A stretch of 64,000 bases of DNA from Halioxenophilus sp033283405. GTDB lineage: Bacteria; Pseudomonadota; Gammaproteobacteria; Pseudomonadales; Cellvibrionaceae. The stretch spans positions 1,240,001 through 1,304,000 of the forward strand of contig NZ_JAWMQR010000001.1 of assembly GCF_033283405.1 (NCBI RefSeq), written 5' to 3'. The first letter of the stretch is position 1; every line of letters starts with the position of its first letter. The position numbers were made by a program, and so were the translations under genes. Below are positions 8,440-17,311 of this stretch, piece by piece. The notes beneath the pieces were generated by a model. It searched no databases. It had not been told where the DNA came from and saw nothing but the letters and a program-made list of their open reading frames with translations.

Positions 8440-9486
8440 TCAACCGGCAAGATTCGCTAAAAACGTATCGGCAATTTCGGTTTGGTATTCGCCGCTACCC
8501 GTACCCAAATGGTCGCTCAGCATACTGCGTTTCAGGTAGAGGTGACACGGATACTCCGAAGCCATACCAATACCGCCGTGCAGTTGCAGGGAGTCCTCCA
8601 CCACCATGGCGTAGGTGCTGGCGGCGAGATACTTCACCTTCTTGCCTCGATAAACCGCATCACGGCTGCCCAAATCGTCGGCTACGGCCGTGAGTGTATC
8701 GTTCAACAGCGCGGTAGCCGCGGCAATTTCGGTTTTAAGATCGGCGCAGCGGTGTTTCAAGGCCTGAAACAGCGCCAGCGGCCGGCCAAACTGCACCCGG
8801 GTTTGCAGGTGCTCGATGGTCAAAGCCAGAAGCGCCTCGGCACCACCTAGGGCATCGGCCGCCAGGCCAAAGTCACGGCCATTGGTAATACGTGCCACCA
8901 GCGCCTGAGCAGCTTCGCCCTCGGCCAGCACCGCTTCGGCGGTAGCACCCGTTAAGGTGACATCAAACAGCCGGCGGGTGGTGTCCCAGGTGCTGCGCGC
9001 AGTCGCCTCTACACCGTCGGCGGCCATCGCCACCAGAGCCACACACTGGCCATCGCTCGACCAGACCAGCAAGTGGCTGGCGTTATCGGCGGACTGTACC
9101 GCCGATAGAGATCCGTCGAAGCGCCAGCTGTCTCCAGCTTTGGTGGCCGTCAGATTTGGATCTACCAAAGAGGTGGTGGCCAGCTCACCCATGGTGAAAC
9201 GGCCCACCCAGTCGGCTTTATCGGCCAACTGGCTGTAACAGAGGGCATCGATAGACAAGGTGGCGGGCAGGTAAGGCACCTCGGCCAGGTTGCGGCCGAG
9301 CTCTGAATGCAGCGTGCACAACCCCTCCAGCCCCAACCCCAGGCCATCCTGCTCTTCCGGCACCGCAGTTAGCAACCAGCCGAGCTCCACCACCAGTGGC
9401 CAGGTGCTCTCCTCTTTGGCTGGGGTGCCGGCGTCGGTCATCACCTGCCGGGCGCTGTCTTGCAGCTCTTTTAAAAATTCGTTCAT
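8440..9486 (-). CDS. Acyl-CoA dehydrogenase (small partner of a pair)
   Basis: The 348-residue protein has the acyl-CoA dehydrogenase fold: the helical N-terminal domain, a central beta domain and the C-terminal segment QLHGGIGMASEYPCHLYLKR typical of FAD-binding four-helix bundles. It lies 9 nt downstream of a second acyl-CoA dehydrogenase. Such adjacent, divergent pairs are known to form alpha2beta2 enzymes acting on steroid-CoA esters in actinobacteria (ChsE/FadE type). The start is supported by GGGAG 5 nt upstream. Its C-terminal loop (GTGSGEYQ) lacks a Glu at the MCAD catalytic position. Substrate unknown. Confidence 0.88.
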   Translation of the reverse strand: MNEFLKELQDSARQVMTDAGTPAKEESTWPLVVELGWLLTAVPEEQDGLGLGLEGLCTLHSELGRNLAEVPYLPATLSIDALCYSQLADKADWVGRFTMGELATTSLVDPNLTATKAGDSWRFDGSLSAVQSADNASHLLVWSSDGQCVALVAMAADGVEATARSTWDTTRRLFDVTLTGATAEAVLAEGEAAQALVARITNGRDFGLAADALGGAEALLALTIEHLQTRVQFGRPLALFQALKHRCADLKTEIAAATALLNDTLTAVADDLGSRDAVYRGKKVKYLAASTYAMVVEDSLQLHGGIGMASEYPCHLYLKRSMLSDHLGTGSGEYQTEIADTFLANLAG

Positions 9487-9495
9487 GCTTGCTCC

Positions 9496-10689
9496 CTACC
9501 CCAGTTTCCAGCTCTTAGGCTCACGCGGCATCTGCAGCATGCGCTCAGAGATGATATTGCGCTGAATCTCGTTACTACCGCCAGCAATCGACCAGTTGTA
9601 AGAGTTCATGAAGTCGAGGGTCCACATGCCAGTTTCCTGGGTGGCGCCACGCATCACGGCCGGGTCAAACTGCCCCTCCAGGCCGGCAATGCGGCGGCCC
9701 AGACGGGTAAACTCGCGCAGCGCCTTGGCGTAGTAGAGCTTCACCAGCGAGGCATCGCCGACCACCTCTTCGTGGGTGATGCGCTTGAGCAGGTATTGGT
9801 CGGCCAGGGCACAGGCACCATCGACGCGGGCGATAACACCACCCAACTCCCGGCGTACCACCGGGTCGTCGGTGAGGCCGCGGGCCTGCATGGTTTGAGC
9901 CAGCATAGTGAGCGAGTAGCGCATGCGCTGGCTCAGTTCCACCAGGGTCAGGCCGCGCTCAGAGGCGAGTGTCGCCTGGGCCACAGCCCAGCCCTGCCCC
10001 TCTTCACCGATGCGGTCCTCAATGGAGACCTCAACATCATCGAAGAAGATCTCGGCAAACTCATCGTCGCCGGTGATCTGATCAATAGGTACCACCGACA
10101 CACCCGGGGATTTCATATCCAGCAGCAGGTAGGTAAGACCAGCCTGAGGTGGGCCAGAGTTGTCAGTGCGGCAGAGCAACAGACAACGGTCGGCGTACTG
10201 GGCCATGGTCGACCAGGTTTTCTGGCCGTTGATGACGTACTTGTCGCCCTTTAACACCGCTTTGGTTTTGAGGGAGGCGAGGTCGGAACCGGCGTTGGGC
10301 TCGGAGAAACCCTGACACCAGATCTCGCCCTTAAGAATACCGGGCAGGTACTTGTCTTGCTGCGCCTGGGTGCCGCACTCCAACAGCGTACAGGCGGCGT
10401 GGTAGAGCGCGACGAAATAGAGAATCAGGCGCGGCGCATCGGCGCGGGCCACCTCTTCGTAAATTACCTTCTGTTCGGCCAGGGTACGGCCGCCGCCGGG
10501 CCAACCTTCCGGCCAGTGGGGGGTGGCAAAACCCGCCTCCGACAATTTTGTGAACCACTCGCGCTGAGCCGCAACGAACGAGTCCTGATCGACCCCGGTC
10601 ATCGCCTCCCGCCATCCCGCTGGAACATTGGCTTCCAGCCAGGCGCGCACTTGGCTGCGCAGCGCCTCTGTATTTTCGATTGCAGTCAT
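9496..10689 (-). CDS. Acyl-CoA dehydrogenase (large partner of a pair)
   Basis: The protein of about 397 residues has the signatures WCQGFSEPNAGSDLASL (FAD/substrate loop) and IAGGSNEIQRNIISERML at the C-terminus. The position of the MCAD catalytic Glu is Gly here, as in long-chain and FadE26-type enzymes, which take their base from another helix; a candidate is the Glu in ASERGLTLVE. ATG 10689 is chosen over TTG 10692 because AAGG sits 7 nt upstream. With the downstream gene it probably forms a heteromeric dehydrogenase that introduces a 2,3-double bond into a bulky acyl-CoA. Confidence 0.9.
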   Translation of the reverse strand: MTAIENTEALRSQVRAWLEANVPAGWREAMTGVDQDSFVAAQREWFTKLSEAGFATPHWPEGWPGGGRTLAEQKVIYEEVARADAPRLILYFVALYHAACTLLECGTQAQQDKYLPGILKGEIWCQGFSEPNAGSDLASLKTKAVLKGDKYVINGQKTWSTMAQYADRCLLLCRTDNSGPPQAGLTYLLLDMKSPGVSVVPIDQITGDDEFAEIFFDDVEVSIEDRIGEEGQGWAVAQATLASERGLTLVELSQRMRYSLTMLAQTMQARGLTDDPVVRRELGGVIARVDGACALADQYLLKRITHEEVVGDASLVKLYYAKALREFTRLGRRIAGLEGQFDPAVMRGATQETGMWTLDFMNSYNWSIAGGSNEIQRNIISERMLQMPREPKSWKLG

Positions 10690-10802
10690 CAACCAACCTT
10701 CTACTTTGTTAGAACCACACCAGTAAATAACGAAACCCGCATTGTCCAGCCACGCACTGTGCAGCTACGCAGCACTACCCATTTGGGTTAATTCGGGTCG
10801 AT

Positions 10803-11132
10803 TCACTCGGCCCGCGGGCTGGTGCTCACCTCAACCCAGTCATCCACCACCCGCACCTCGTAGGTCTCAATGGGGGATGTGGCCGGCAGGTCGAGAGGCT
10901 CGCCGGTCTCCAGATTAAAGCGTGCGCCGTGGGTTGGGCAGGTAATGGTGCAGTTGCGCACCTTACCGGCCAAAATCGGCTTGGCCTGGTGGGAGCACAT
11001 ACCCGAAACCGCAAACAGACGGGCATCTTTGGTGTGCACCACCAGTACGATCTTGCCCTCCACCTTGCCGGGTTTCTTGCCCCCCAGCGGCAGATCAGAC
11101 AGTGCACAAAAACGTGTAAATTCACTTGCCAA
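10803..11132 (-). CDS. Rieske [2Fe-2S] ferredoxin
   Basis: The 109-residue protein is almost entirely a Rieske domain with CSH (C46, H48) and CPTHGARF (C65, H68). It is a small soluble electron carrier of the type that feeds Rieske oxygenases. The start is TTG at 11132 with AAGAGG 8 nt upstream; no ATG is available in frame. It lies between the dehydrogenase pair and the second Rieske oxygenase, so it is the likely electron donor to that oxygenase (11378-12784) and perhaps to the one at 623-2008. No flavoprotein reductase gene is nearby. Confidence 0.9.
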   Translation of the reverse strand: MASEFTRFCALSDLPLGGKKPGKVEGKIVLVVHTKDARLFAVSGMCSHQAKPILAGKVRNCTITCPTHGARFNLETGEPLDLPATSPIETYEVRVVDDWVEVSTSPRAE

Positions 11133-11352
11133 GGTCGTTACCTCTTAATTCATTCAACGATAGCGTTACAACAGGCGTTGTAGGAGAAACCCGTCGCCAT
11201 AGCCAAGGTTTTCGGTAACCACACGGCAGCCATCCCGTTTACGATCAGGGATTATATACGGCAACAGTGTTGATTACTAACCTATCCGACGGGTGACCAA
11301 CGAAGAAACCCAGCGGCCAGCCATCATTAACCGGGCGCCGGGCCTGAAATGA

Positions 11353-11370
11353 CAGGGGCCGGAGCCCCTG
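11353..11370 (-). terminator. Stem-loop after the second Rieske oxygenase gene
   Basis: A perfect 7-bp stem, caggggc/gcccctg, with a 4-nt loop lies 8 nt beyond the minus-strand stop codon. It lacks a strong U-tract, so it may protect the 3' end of the mRNA rather than terminate strongly. Confidence 0.4.
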
Positions 11371-11377
11371 GAGTGGC

Positions 11378-12784
11378 TTATTTGCCGGCGACGTACTTGT
11401 CAACGGCGTACTCGAAGTGACGAATACGGATCTCCTGGTAGTTGCCCAGGGTGATGCCAGGTTTGGCGCTGGCTTCGAGCCCCTGTTGTTGCAACAGCAG
11501 GTTTTCGGTGTCCTGATCGAGAATATCGCCGAAGCCCGGGTCCATCCCTTCCGCCTCTTTGAACGACTGATGTGGCTCCAGGTGAATAGGCGAAGCCGGA
11601 TCCGGACGCGGGCCGGTTTGTGGTACCGGGCGCAGGAAGAAGACCTCATACAGCGACTGACGGTGGTCGGTGGGGTGCGGCCGGAAGCGGTAGACCATCG
11701 GCAGCGAGATACCTGGGAACAGGAAGGTGTTCGGGAACAGGGTGTAGGAGAAGCAGTCCAGAATTTCGGAGTCGGAAACACCCGAGAGATCGGCATCCGC
11801 CGCCGCCGAGAACATGGAGCGCAGCATATCGGCCATGCGCTGACGAGCGGTTTCACCCTCGGCCAGCTTGCGGTCGGCACCGGCCAGAACCGAAGAGTCA
11901 CCCACGGTGAACTGGTCGAGAATATCCTGCTCGGTGTACTGGCCGCGCAGGTGCGGGCTGATCACACCCAAAGTGGAGATGAAGCGGTTAACATGCTCGC
12001 CGTAGGTGTCGTACTGGGAGTTGGCATCGCCGTTGGAGACCGCCACCTGAGGATGGGTCTCAATCACGTGGTAGGCCTCCATAAAGGCCTCCATGTTGAG
12101 CTTCCAGTTGGCCGGAATCATCTTGGTGACATGCAGAGCGATGTAACGGTTCTCCAGGCCCCAGGAGTTGATGTGAGCCATGAATTCAGGGCCCATGTAC
12201 TCTTCCAGACTGGGGGCGTTGGCGTCCATGTTGATGAACACAAACCCGGCCAGGGTCTCGACCCGTACCTGAGGCAGGCCAAACTTCTCTTTCTCAACGT
12301 GTGGGAAGTCCCACTCACAGATCACATCCTTGTTGGAGCCATCGATGTTCCAGCTCCAGCCGTGGAACGGGCACTTGAACTCTTCGGCGTAACCTTCCGA
12401 ATTGGAGGGGCGCAGCTTGGTGCCGCGGTGCAGACAGGCGTTGTAGTAGGCCTGGATTTTATCGTCCGCGACACGGGTGACGATGAACGAGTAGCGGCCC
12501 AGGTCGTACACGTAGTAGTCGCCCACTTCCGGGATATGCTCTTCGCGACAGGCGAACTGCCAGGTGCGCGCCCAGAGATTGTCGTACTCTTTTTGGGCGT
12601 AGTCCGCGCGGATGTAACGGTCGCTGGAGATATCTTCATCGCCCATGAATTCATAGTTTTCGGAACAGACCCAACCGGGCGCCTTAACCTTGTCGTTGGC
12701 AATAATTTCTTGGGTGGTGGGTTCACCGGGGCAGCGGGCTTCACCGCCTTTTTGGGAAGTTTTTTCTAAAACCTGGTCACTCAT
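11378..12784 (-). CDS. Rieske non-heme iron oxygenase, alpha subunit (second copy)
   Basis: The 468-residue protein has the Rieske ligands C117/H119 (CLHRG) and C138/H141 (CPFHGW). The catalytic iron motif is NWKLNMEAFMEAYHVIETHP, with histidines near 240 and 245. It is a paralogue of the protein at 623-2008 but clearly diverged. It has about 35 extra N-terminal residues rich in Lys, Glu and Cys before the first conserved segment. A strong GGAGG lies 6 nt upstream of ATG 12784. No beta subunit is adjacent. It probably hydroxylates a ring or alicyclic substrate at the head of the pathway, with the ferredoxin at 10803-11132 as partner. Confidence 0.9.
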   Translation of the reverse strand: MSDQVLEKTSQKGGEARCPGEPTTQEIIANDKVKAPGWVCSENYEFMGDEDISSDRYIRADYAQKEYDNLWARTWQFACREEHIPEVGDYYVYDLGRYSFIVTRVADDKIQAYYNACLHRGTKLRPSNSEGYAEEFKCPFHGWSWNIDGSNKDVICEWDFPHVEKEKFGLPQVRVETLAGFVFINMDANAPSLEEYMGPEFMAHINSWGLENRYIALHVTKMIPANWKLNMEAFMEAYHVIETHPQVAVSNGDANSQYDTYGEHVNRFISTLGVISPHLRGQYTEQDILDQFTVGDSSVLAGADRKLAEGETARQRMADMLRSMFSAAADADLSGVSDSEILDCFSYTLFPNTFLFPGISLPMVYRFRPHPTDHRQSLYEVFFLRPVPQTGPRPDPASPIHLEPHQSFKEAEGMDPGFGDILDQDTENLLLQQQGLEASAKPGITLGNYQEIRIRHFEYAVDKYVAGK

Positions 12785-13179
12785 GAGTTTCCTCCAAACG
12801 CTGTTGACAGCAGTGCACTTGTTATTCTTGGGCCCCGATCAACAAGCCAACCTGCGAGCCCCGGAACGCGCACTATTCACGCAATAATAACGGGGCCATT
12901 ATGCCAGCGGCCCTGCGGCGTCAAAATGACTGCGTATGCACTGCAACTTGCCTAGCTGGGCCGGCCCCTTTAAGGGCGGGAAGGGCAACCTATAAACTAA
13001 GCAACATTGAAGCTCAGGCAGGCTGGCCTATGGCCTTACTGCAAGCTCCAAAGTGACTCAGACAGTTTTGCTTTTTCTATCAAAATCAACGGCCTGTAGC
13101 CGGGATTGGGCAAGCCCCAAGTTGATAGCAAGCGCTTGTCCTGAGCGACCGTGTGCCCACCCAATGGAGGATAATAATC
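12785..13179. other. Intergenic region between divergent Rieske and VOC genes
   Basis: About 395 bp without a supported gene. It must hold the promoters for the leftward Rieske oxygenase and the rightward VOC gene. A short palindrome (ctgttgacag, near 12800) is visible close to the Rieske start. No convincing operator or RNA was recognised. Confidence 0.5.
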
Positions 13180-13653
13180 ATGATTAACGGCATACATCAC
13201 ATCGGTATTCATGTGAACGACATGGACCGGATGATTGAGTTTTACCGTGCCGCCTTCGGCTTTGAGCTGGTGGGCGAAGGCTTTAGCTGGGCCAACGACG
13301 AGTTTATCGACCGCATTGTGGCGGTGAAGGGCTCCGCCGCCCGCGGCTGCATGCTGCGCGCCGGCACCTGCTACATGGAGCTGTTTGAGTACACCGCGCC
13401 AGCACCGGAATCAACTGAGCCGAAAAACCCCTACGACAAGGGCTACACCCACTTCTGTGTCGATGTCACCAACATCGAGGAGGAGTTTGTCCGCCTGCAG
13501 GGCCTCGGCATGACCTTCCCGGAGCCCGAGCCCATTAACGTCGGCCATGTGAAATCCATCTACGGCCGCGACCCGGAAGGCAATGTCATCGAGATTCAGG
13601 AGACGATCAACTGCGACTTCCCCCTCGACGCACTGCCCCGCTACAGCAAGTAG
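13180..13653 (+). CDS. VOC-family (glyoxalase/bleomycin resistance/dioxygenase) protein
   Basis: The protein of 157 residues spans two beta-alpha-beta-beta-beta modules of the vicinal-oxygen-chelate fold. It starts INGIHHIGIHVNDMDR, with a metal-ligand His, and ends with a Glu-bearing strand, GNVIEIQE, as in methylmalonyl-CoA epimerase and glyoxalase relatives. ATG 13180 is preferred because GGAGG ends 9 nt upstream; an upstream in-frame GTG at 13153 lacks a ribosome site. It precedes the large oxidoreductase gene in the same direction. It may be an epimerase or lyase of the local pathway; the exact reaction is open. Confidence 0.85.
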   Translation: MINGIHHIGIHVNDMDRMIEFYRAAFGFELVGEGFSWANDEFIDRIVAVKGSAARGCMLRAGTCYMELFEYTAPAPESTEPKNPYDKGYTHFCVDVTNIEEEFVRLQGLGMTFPEPEPINVGHVKSIYGRDPEGNVIEIQETINCDFPLDALPRYSK

Positions 13654-13668
13654 CCCCACCCTTGTTCA

Positions 13669-13705
13669 CCGGCCAGTAAGCTGCCACTCTGTGGCTTCTG
13701 GCCGG
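13669..13705 (+). other. Long hairpin between VOC and oxidoreductase genes
   Basis: Outer arms ccggccag (13669-13676) and ctggccgg (13698-13705) enclose a second perfect stem gccac/gtggc with a 3-nt loop. There is no U-tract. It may limit read-through from the VOC gene into the next gene or act as an mRNA processing element. Confidence 0.4.
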
Positions 13706-13740
13706 CATCCCGCCGGACCATTCAGAACCCTCGAAGCAGT

Positions 13741-16700
13741 ATGACAGACGCCAAAGTTACCCTCGACGACAAGTACACCCAAACCAGCGGCCAGGTCTTT
13801 ATGACCTCCAACCAGGCACTGGTGCGCCTGCCCCTGGATCAGGCCCGGCGCGATGCCGCCGATGGCCTAAAGACTGCCGGGTTTATCTCCGGCTATCGCG
13901 GCTCGCCGCTGGGCGTGTACGACTCCGCCCTGTGGGACGCCCAGGCCCTGCTCGACGAGCATCAGATCAAATTCCGCCCAGGCCTCAACGAGGAGCTGGC
14001 GGTCAGCTCTATTCGCGGCACCCAGGAGCTGAAGTGGTTCGGCCAGAGCAACCTCGACGGGGTGTTTGGCCTATGGTACGGCAAGGGCATTGGCGTCGAC
14101 CGCGCCTGTGAATCGATCAAACTGGGTAACTTTGAAGGCGCCGCCGCCCACGGCGGCTTCCTGGTGGTGGCCGGTGACGACCACGGCGGTAAATCCTCCG
14201 ACAGCGCCCACCAGTCGGAACACACCTTGATGGCGGCCATGACCCCCATCCTCTACCCCGCCACCATCGGTGAAATTATCGAATTTGGCCTGCTGGGCTG
14301 GCAGATGTCGCGCTTCTCCGGCTGCTATGTGGGGTTGAAGACCATCACCGACACCCTCGATCTCTCCGCCTGTGTCGAGCTTCCCGACCCCTTGCGCCCT
14401 TACACCATCCCCAGCGATGTGGTGATCCCCGCCGAGGGGCTCAACCTGCGCGAGAACCTGCCGCCACTGGTGGAGGAGGAGTGGCTGGTCAACTACCGCC
14501 TGCCTGCCGCCACCGCCTTTGCCCGCGCCAACGGCGTCGACCGGGTGGTGATTGACAGCGAACAGCGCACGCTCGGCATAGTCGCCGCCGGCAAGGTCTA
14601 CTTGGATGTGCGCCAGGCCCTGGCCGACCTGGGGCTGGATGAAGCCAGCTGTGCCCGGCTTGGCATCCGTCTCTACAAGCCGGGACTGATCTGGCCCATG
14701 GACGACCAGGGGCTGAAGCGCTTCGCCGAAGGCTGTAGGGCACTCTTGGTAGTGGAGGAGAAGCGACCGGTGATGGAAGATCAGATCGCCCGTCACCTCT
14801 ACGCCCTGGCCGAGGGCCAACGCCCCGCACTGGCCGGCAAGTTTGACCTCAACAATCAAGCGCTGCTGCCCGCCATTGGCGAGCTGAGTGTGCCGCGGGT
14901 ACGCCACGCTATCTACAACCTGCTCAGCCAACTGGGTGTTAGCGACGAAACCGTGAGCGCCAACTTCCAGCGCTTTAGCGACTATGAAAACCACGCCCTG
15001 AAGGTGGGTGGCGATGTCATCCGGCCGGCCTTTTTCTGCTCCGGCTGCCCGCACAACACCAGCACCAATATTCCCGAAGGTAGTCGCGCCATGGGCGGCA
15101 TCGGCTGCCACGGCCTGGTTGCGGTGGTAATGGACCGCAACACCATGCAGTTTCTGCCCATGGGCCACGAGGGCTCCGGCTGGGCCGGTGTCAGCCAGTT
15201 TGTCGAAACCCCGCACATGTTCCAGAACATGGGCGACGGCACCTACTCCCACTCCGGCGTGCTGGCTATTCGCGCTGCGGTGGCCGCCAAGGCCAACATC
15301 ACCTACAAGGTGCTCTACAACGACGCCGTGGCCATGACCGGTGGCCAGCCGGTGGAGCAAGCCATTACGCCGGTGGATATGGTCAACCAGCTGCTCTCCG
15401 AGGGGGTGCGGCCGGTGAAACTGATCACCGACGACCTCAGCAAATACCGGCACATCAAACTGCCGGCCAACAGCAGCCTGCACCACCGCGATCAGCTCGA
15501 CGAGATCCAGCGCCAGCTGCGCGAGATCCCGGGCGTGACTGGCATCGTCTACGAGCAGACCTGTGCCACCGAAAAACGGCGCCGGCGCAAGCGCGGCCTG
15601 ATGAGCGACCCGGACCAGCGCCTGTTTATCAACCCCGAGGTGTGCGAAGGCTGTGGCGACTGCTCGGTACAGTCGAACTGCATCAGCATCCAGCCCCTGG
15701 AGACCGAATTTGGCCGCAAGCGCAAGATCGACCAGTCCACCTGCAACAAAGATTACAGCTGCCTGAAGGGCTTCTGTCCGTCGTTTGTCAGCGTCACCGG
15801 CGCCAAAATCGCCGTGCAATCGAGCGGCAACCCCGAGCGCCTCGACCACCTCATTGCCGCCCTGCCCGCTCCGGCCAAAGCGGCGATGAGCGACACCGGC
15901 TACAACATTCTGGTGGGCGGCATTGGCGGCACCGGTGTGCTCACCATCGGCGCACTGCTGGGCATGGCCGCCCACCTCGACGGCCTGGGCGCCACCATTC
16001 TGGATATGACCGGCATGGCCCAGAAAGGCGGGGCCGTCACCAGCCATATCCGCATCGGCCCCACGCCCAAGGGAATCTACACCTCGCGCCTGAGCGAGGG
16101 CATGAGCGACCTGATGCTCGCCTGCGACATGATCGTCGGCTCCGGTGCACCGGTGTTGAAAACCGTCAAACCGGGCCACACCGCCGCCGTGCTCAATACC
16201 GATGTCGCCCCCACCGGCGAGTTTCAGTCCAACAAGTTTTTCGACCTGGGCGAAGCGCGCCTGCGCAGCGCCATCCTCGAGGCCCTCGACGGCGGGCCGG
16301 TGTTTGAGCTGCACGCCAGCGGCCTGGCCACCGACCTCACCGGCGACAGCATCGGTACCAACGTACTGATGCTGGGTTACGCACTGCAGAAGGGGCTGCT
16401 GCCGATCTCGGTCAACGCCATAGAAGAGGCCATCCGCCTGAACGGCACCTTCGTGAAGAGCAATCTGCGCACCCTCGCCCTGGGTCGTCTGGCCGCCCAC
16501 AACCCCAGTGCCCTGGCGGCAGAACTGGGCAATAAGGCGGTGGAGGCACCACTGGCAACCATCGACGATGTACTCGCCAGCCGCATCAAACAGCTCACCA
16601 GCTACCAAGACGAGGCGTACGCCAAAAGCTACCGCGACAGCATCAGCACCCTGCGCCAGCAGGTCGATGCCCTGGCTATTCCCGGCAGTGATAAGTATGT

Positions 16701-17238
16701 ACGGCAGGTGGCATTGACCCTCGCCCGACTGATGGCCTACAAGGATGAATACGAGGTCGCCCGCCTCTATAGCGAGCCGAAATTTATTGAGCAGCTGCGC
16801 CAACAATTTGCCGGCGACTTCAAAATAGGCTTTAATCTCGCGCCAACCTGGCTCCCTGGACGCGACTCCCAAGGCCGCCCCAGGAAGCGCCAATACGGTG
16901 CCTGGATGCTAACCGGCTTTAAGTGGCTGGCCAGGCTGAAAGCATTGCGCGGTACACCCCTGGATATCTTCGGGTATACTGCCGAGCGGAAAATGGAACG
17001 GCGCCTGATCAGCGAATATCGGGCACTGATCGAATCCATTACCCCCAAATTGAACGCAGAGAACCTCAACGCTGCTATCGAAGTGGCTCACGCCGCACAA
17101 GAGATTGCAGGATACGGACCGGTAAAAGAAGCTGCCGTGCACCACTACCAAGAGCAGCTAAAAACGTTATTGGCCGCCTTCAACGGCGCCAATACCACAA
17201 CAAAACCGGAGTTAGTAAAAGTACGGGAATTGTCATAA
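13741..17238 (+). CDS. Indolepyruvate ferredoxin oxidoreductase, fused IorA-IorB type
   Basis: This 1165-residue 2-oxoacid:ferredoxin oxidoreductase oxidatively decarboxylates aryl- or branched 2-oxoacids to acyl-CoA, passing electrons to ferredoxin. The N-terminal half holds the pyrimidine and TPP domains, with GDGTYSHSG near residue 497 and the following Asn about 28 residues on. A ferredoxin-like 4Fe-4S segment (CEGCGDCSVQSNC, then CLKGFCPSF) lies at about 635-680. The gamma domain begins near 725 with GGIGGTGVLTIG and AQKGGAVTSHIRI. This fused aerobic form is common in proteobacteria. It may supply acyl-CoA from 2-oxoacids formed in the pathway or from aromatic amino acids. Start at ATG 13741 with a weak ribosome site. 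Confidence 0.92.
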   Translation: MTDAKVTLDDKYTQTSGQVFMTSNQALVRLPLDQARRDAADGLKTAGFISGYRGSPLGVYDSALWDAQALLDEHQIKFRPGLNEELAVSSIRGTQELKWFGQSNLDGVFGLWYGKGIGVDRACESIKLGNFEGAAAHGGFLVVAGDDHGGKSSDSAHQSEHTLMAAMTPILYPATIGEIIEFGLLGWQMSRFSGCYVGLKTITDTLDLSACVELPDPLRPYTIPSDVVIPAEGLNLRENLPPLVEEEWLVNYRLPAATAFARANGVDRVVIDSEQRTLGIVAAGKVYLDVRQALADLGLDEASCARLGIRLYKPGLIWPMDDQGLKRFAEGCRALLVVEEKRPVMEDQIARHLYALAEGQRPALAGKFDLNNQALLPAIGELSVPRVRHAIYNLLSQLGVSDETVSANFQRFSDYENHALKVGGDVIRPAFFCSGCPHNTSTNIPEGSRAMGGIGCHGLVAVVMDRNTMQFLPMGHEGSGWAGVSQFVETPHMFQNMGDGTYSHSGVLAIRAAVAAKANITYKVLYNDAVAMTGGQPVEQAITPVDMVNQLLSEGVRPVKLITDDLSKYRHIKLPANSSLHHRDQLDEIQRQLREIPGVTGIVYEQTCATEKRRRRKRGLMSDPDQRLFINPEVCEGCGDCSVQSNCISIQPLETEFGRKRKIDQSTCNKDYSCLKGFCPSFVSVTGAKIAVQSSGNPERLDHLIAALPAPAKAAMSDTGYNILVGGIGGTGVLTIGALLGMAAHLDGLGATILDMTGMAQKGGAVTSHIRIGPTPKGIYTSRLSEGMSDLMLACDMIVGSGAPVLKTVKPGHTAAVLNTDVAPTGEFQSNKFFDLGEARLRSAILEALDGGPVFELHASGLATDLTGDSIGTNVLMLGYALQKGLLPISVNAIEEAIRLNGTFVKSNLRTLALGRLAAHNPSALAAELGNKAVEAPLATIDDVLASRIKQLTSYQDEAYAKSYRDSISTLRQQVDALAIPGSDKYVRQVALTLARLMAYKDEYEVARLYSEPKFIEQLRQQFAGDFKIGFNLAPTWLPGRDSQGRPRKRQYGAWMLTGFKWLARLKALRGTPLDIFGYTAERKMERRLISEYRALIESITPKLNAENLNAAIEVAHAAQEIAGYGPVKEAAVHHYQEQLKTLLAAFNGANTTTKPELVKVRELS

Positions 17239-17311
17239 GCCCGCCAAACAGTCTGGCATGTACACCTCGCTTGTGACTGCTGGAGTCTCGTAACAGGAGC
17301 AGAGATACTCT

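Noticed and set aside
14071..16893. A 940-codon open frame on the minus strand inside the oxidoreductase gene
   Set aside because: It is antisense to a well-supported 1165-residue enzyme, has no ribosome site or recognisable domain, and long antisense frames are expected in GC-rich genes with strong third-position bias.
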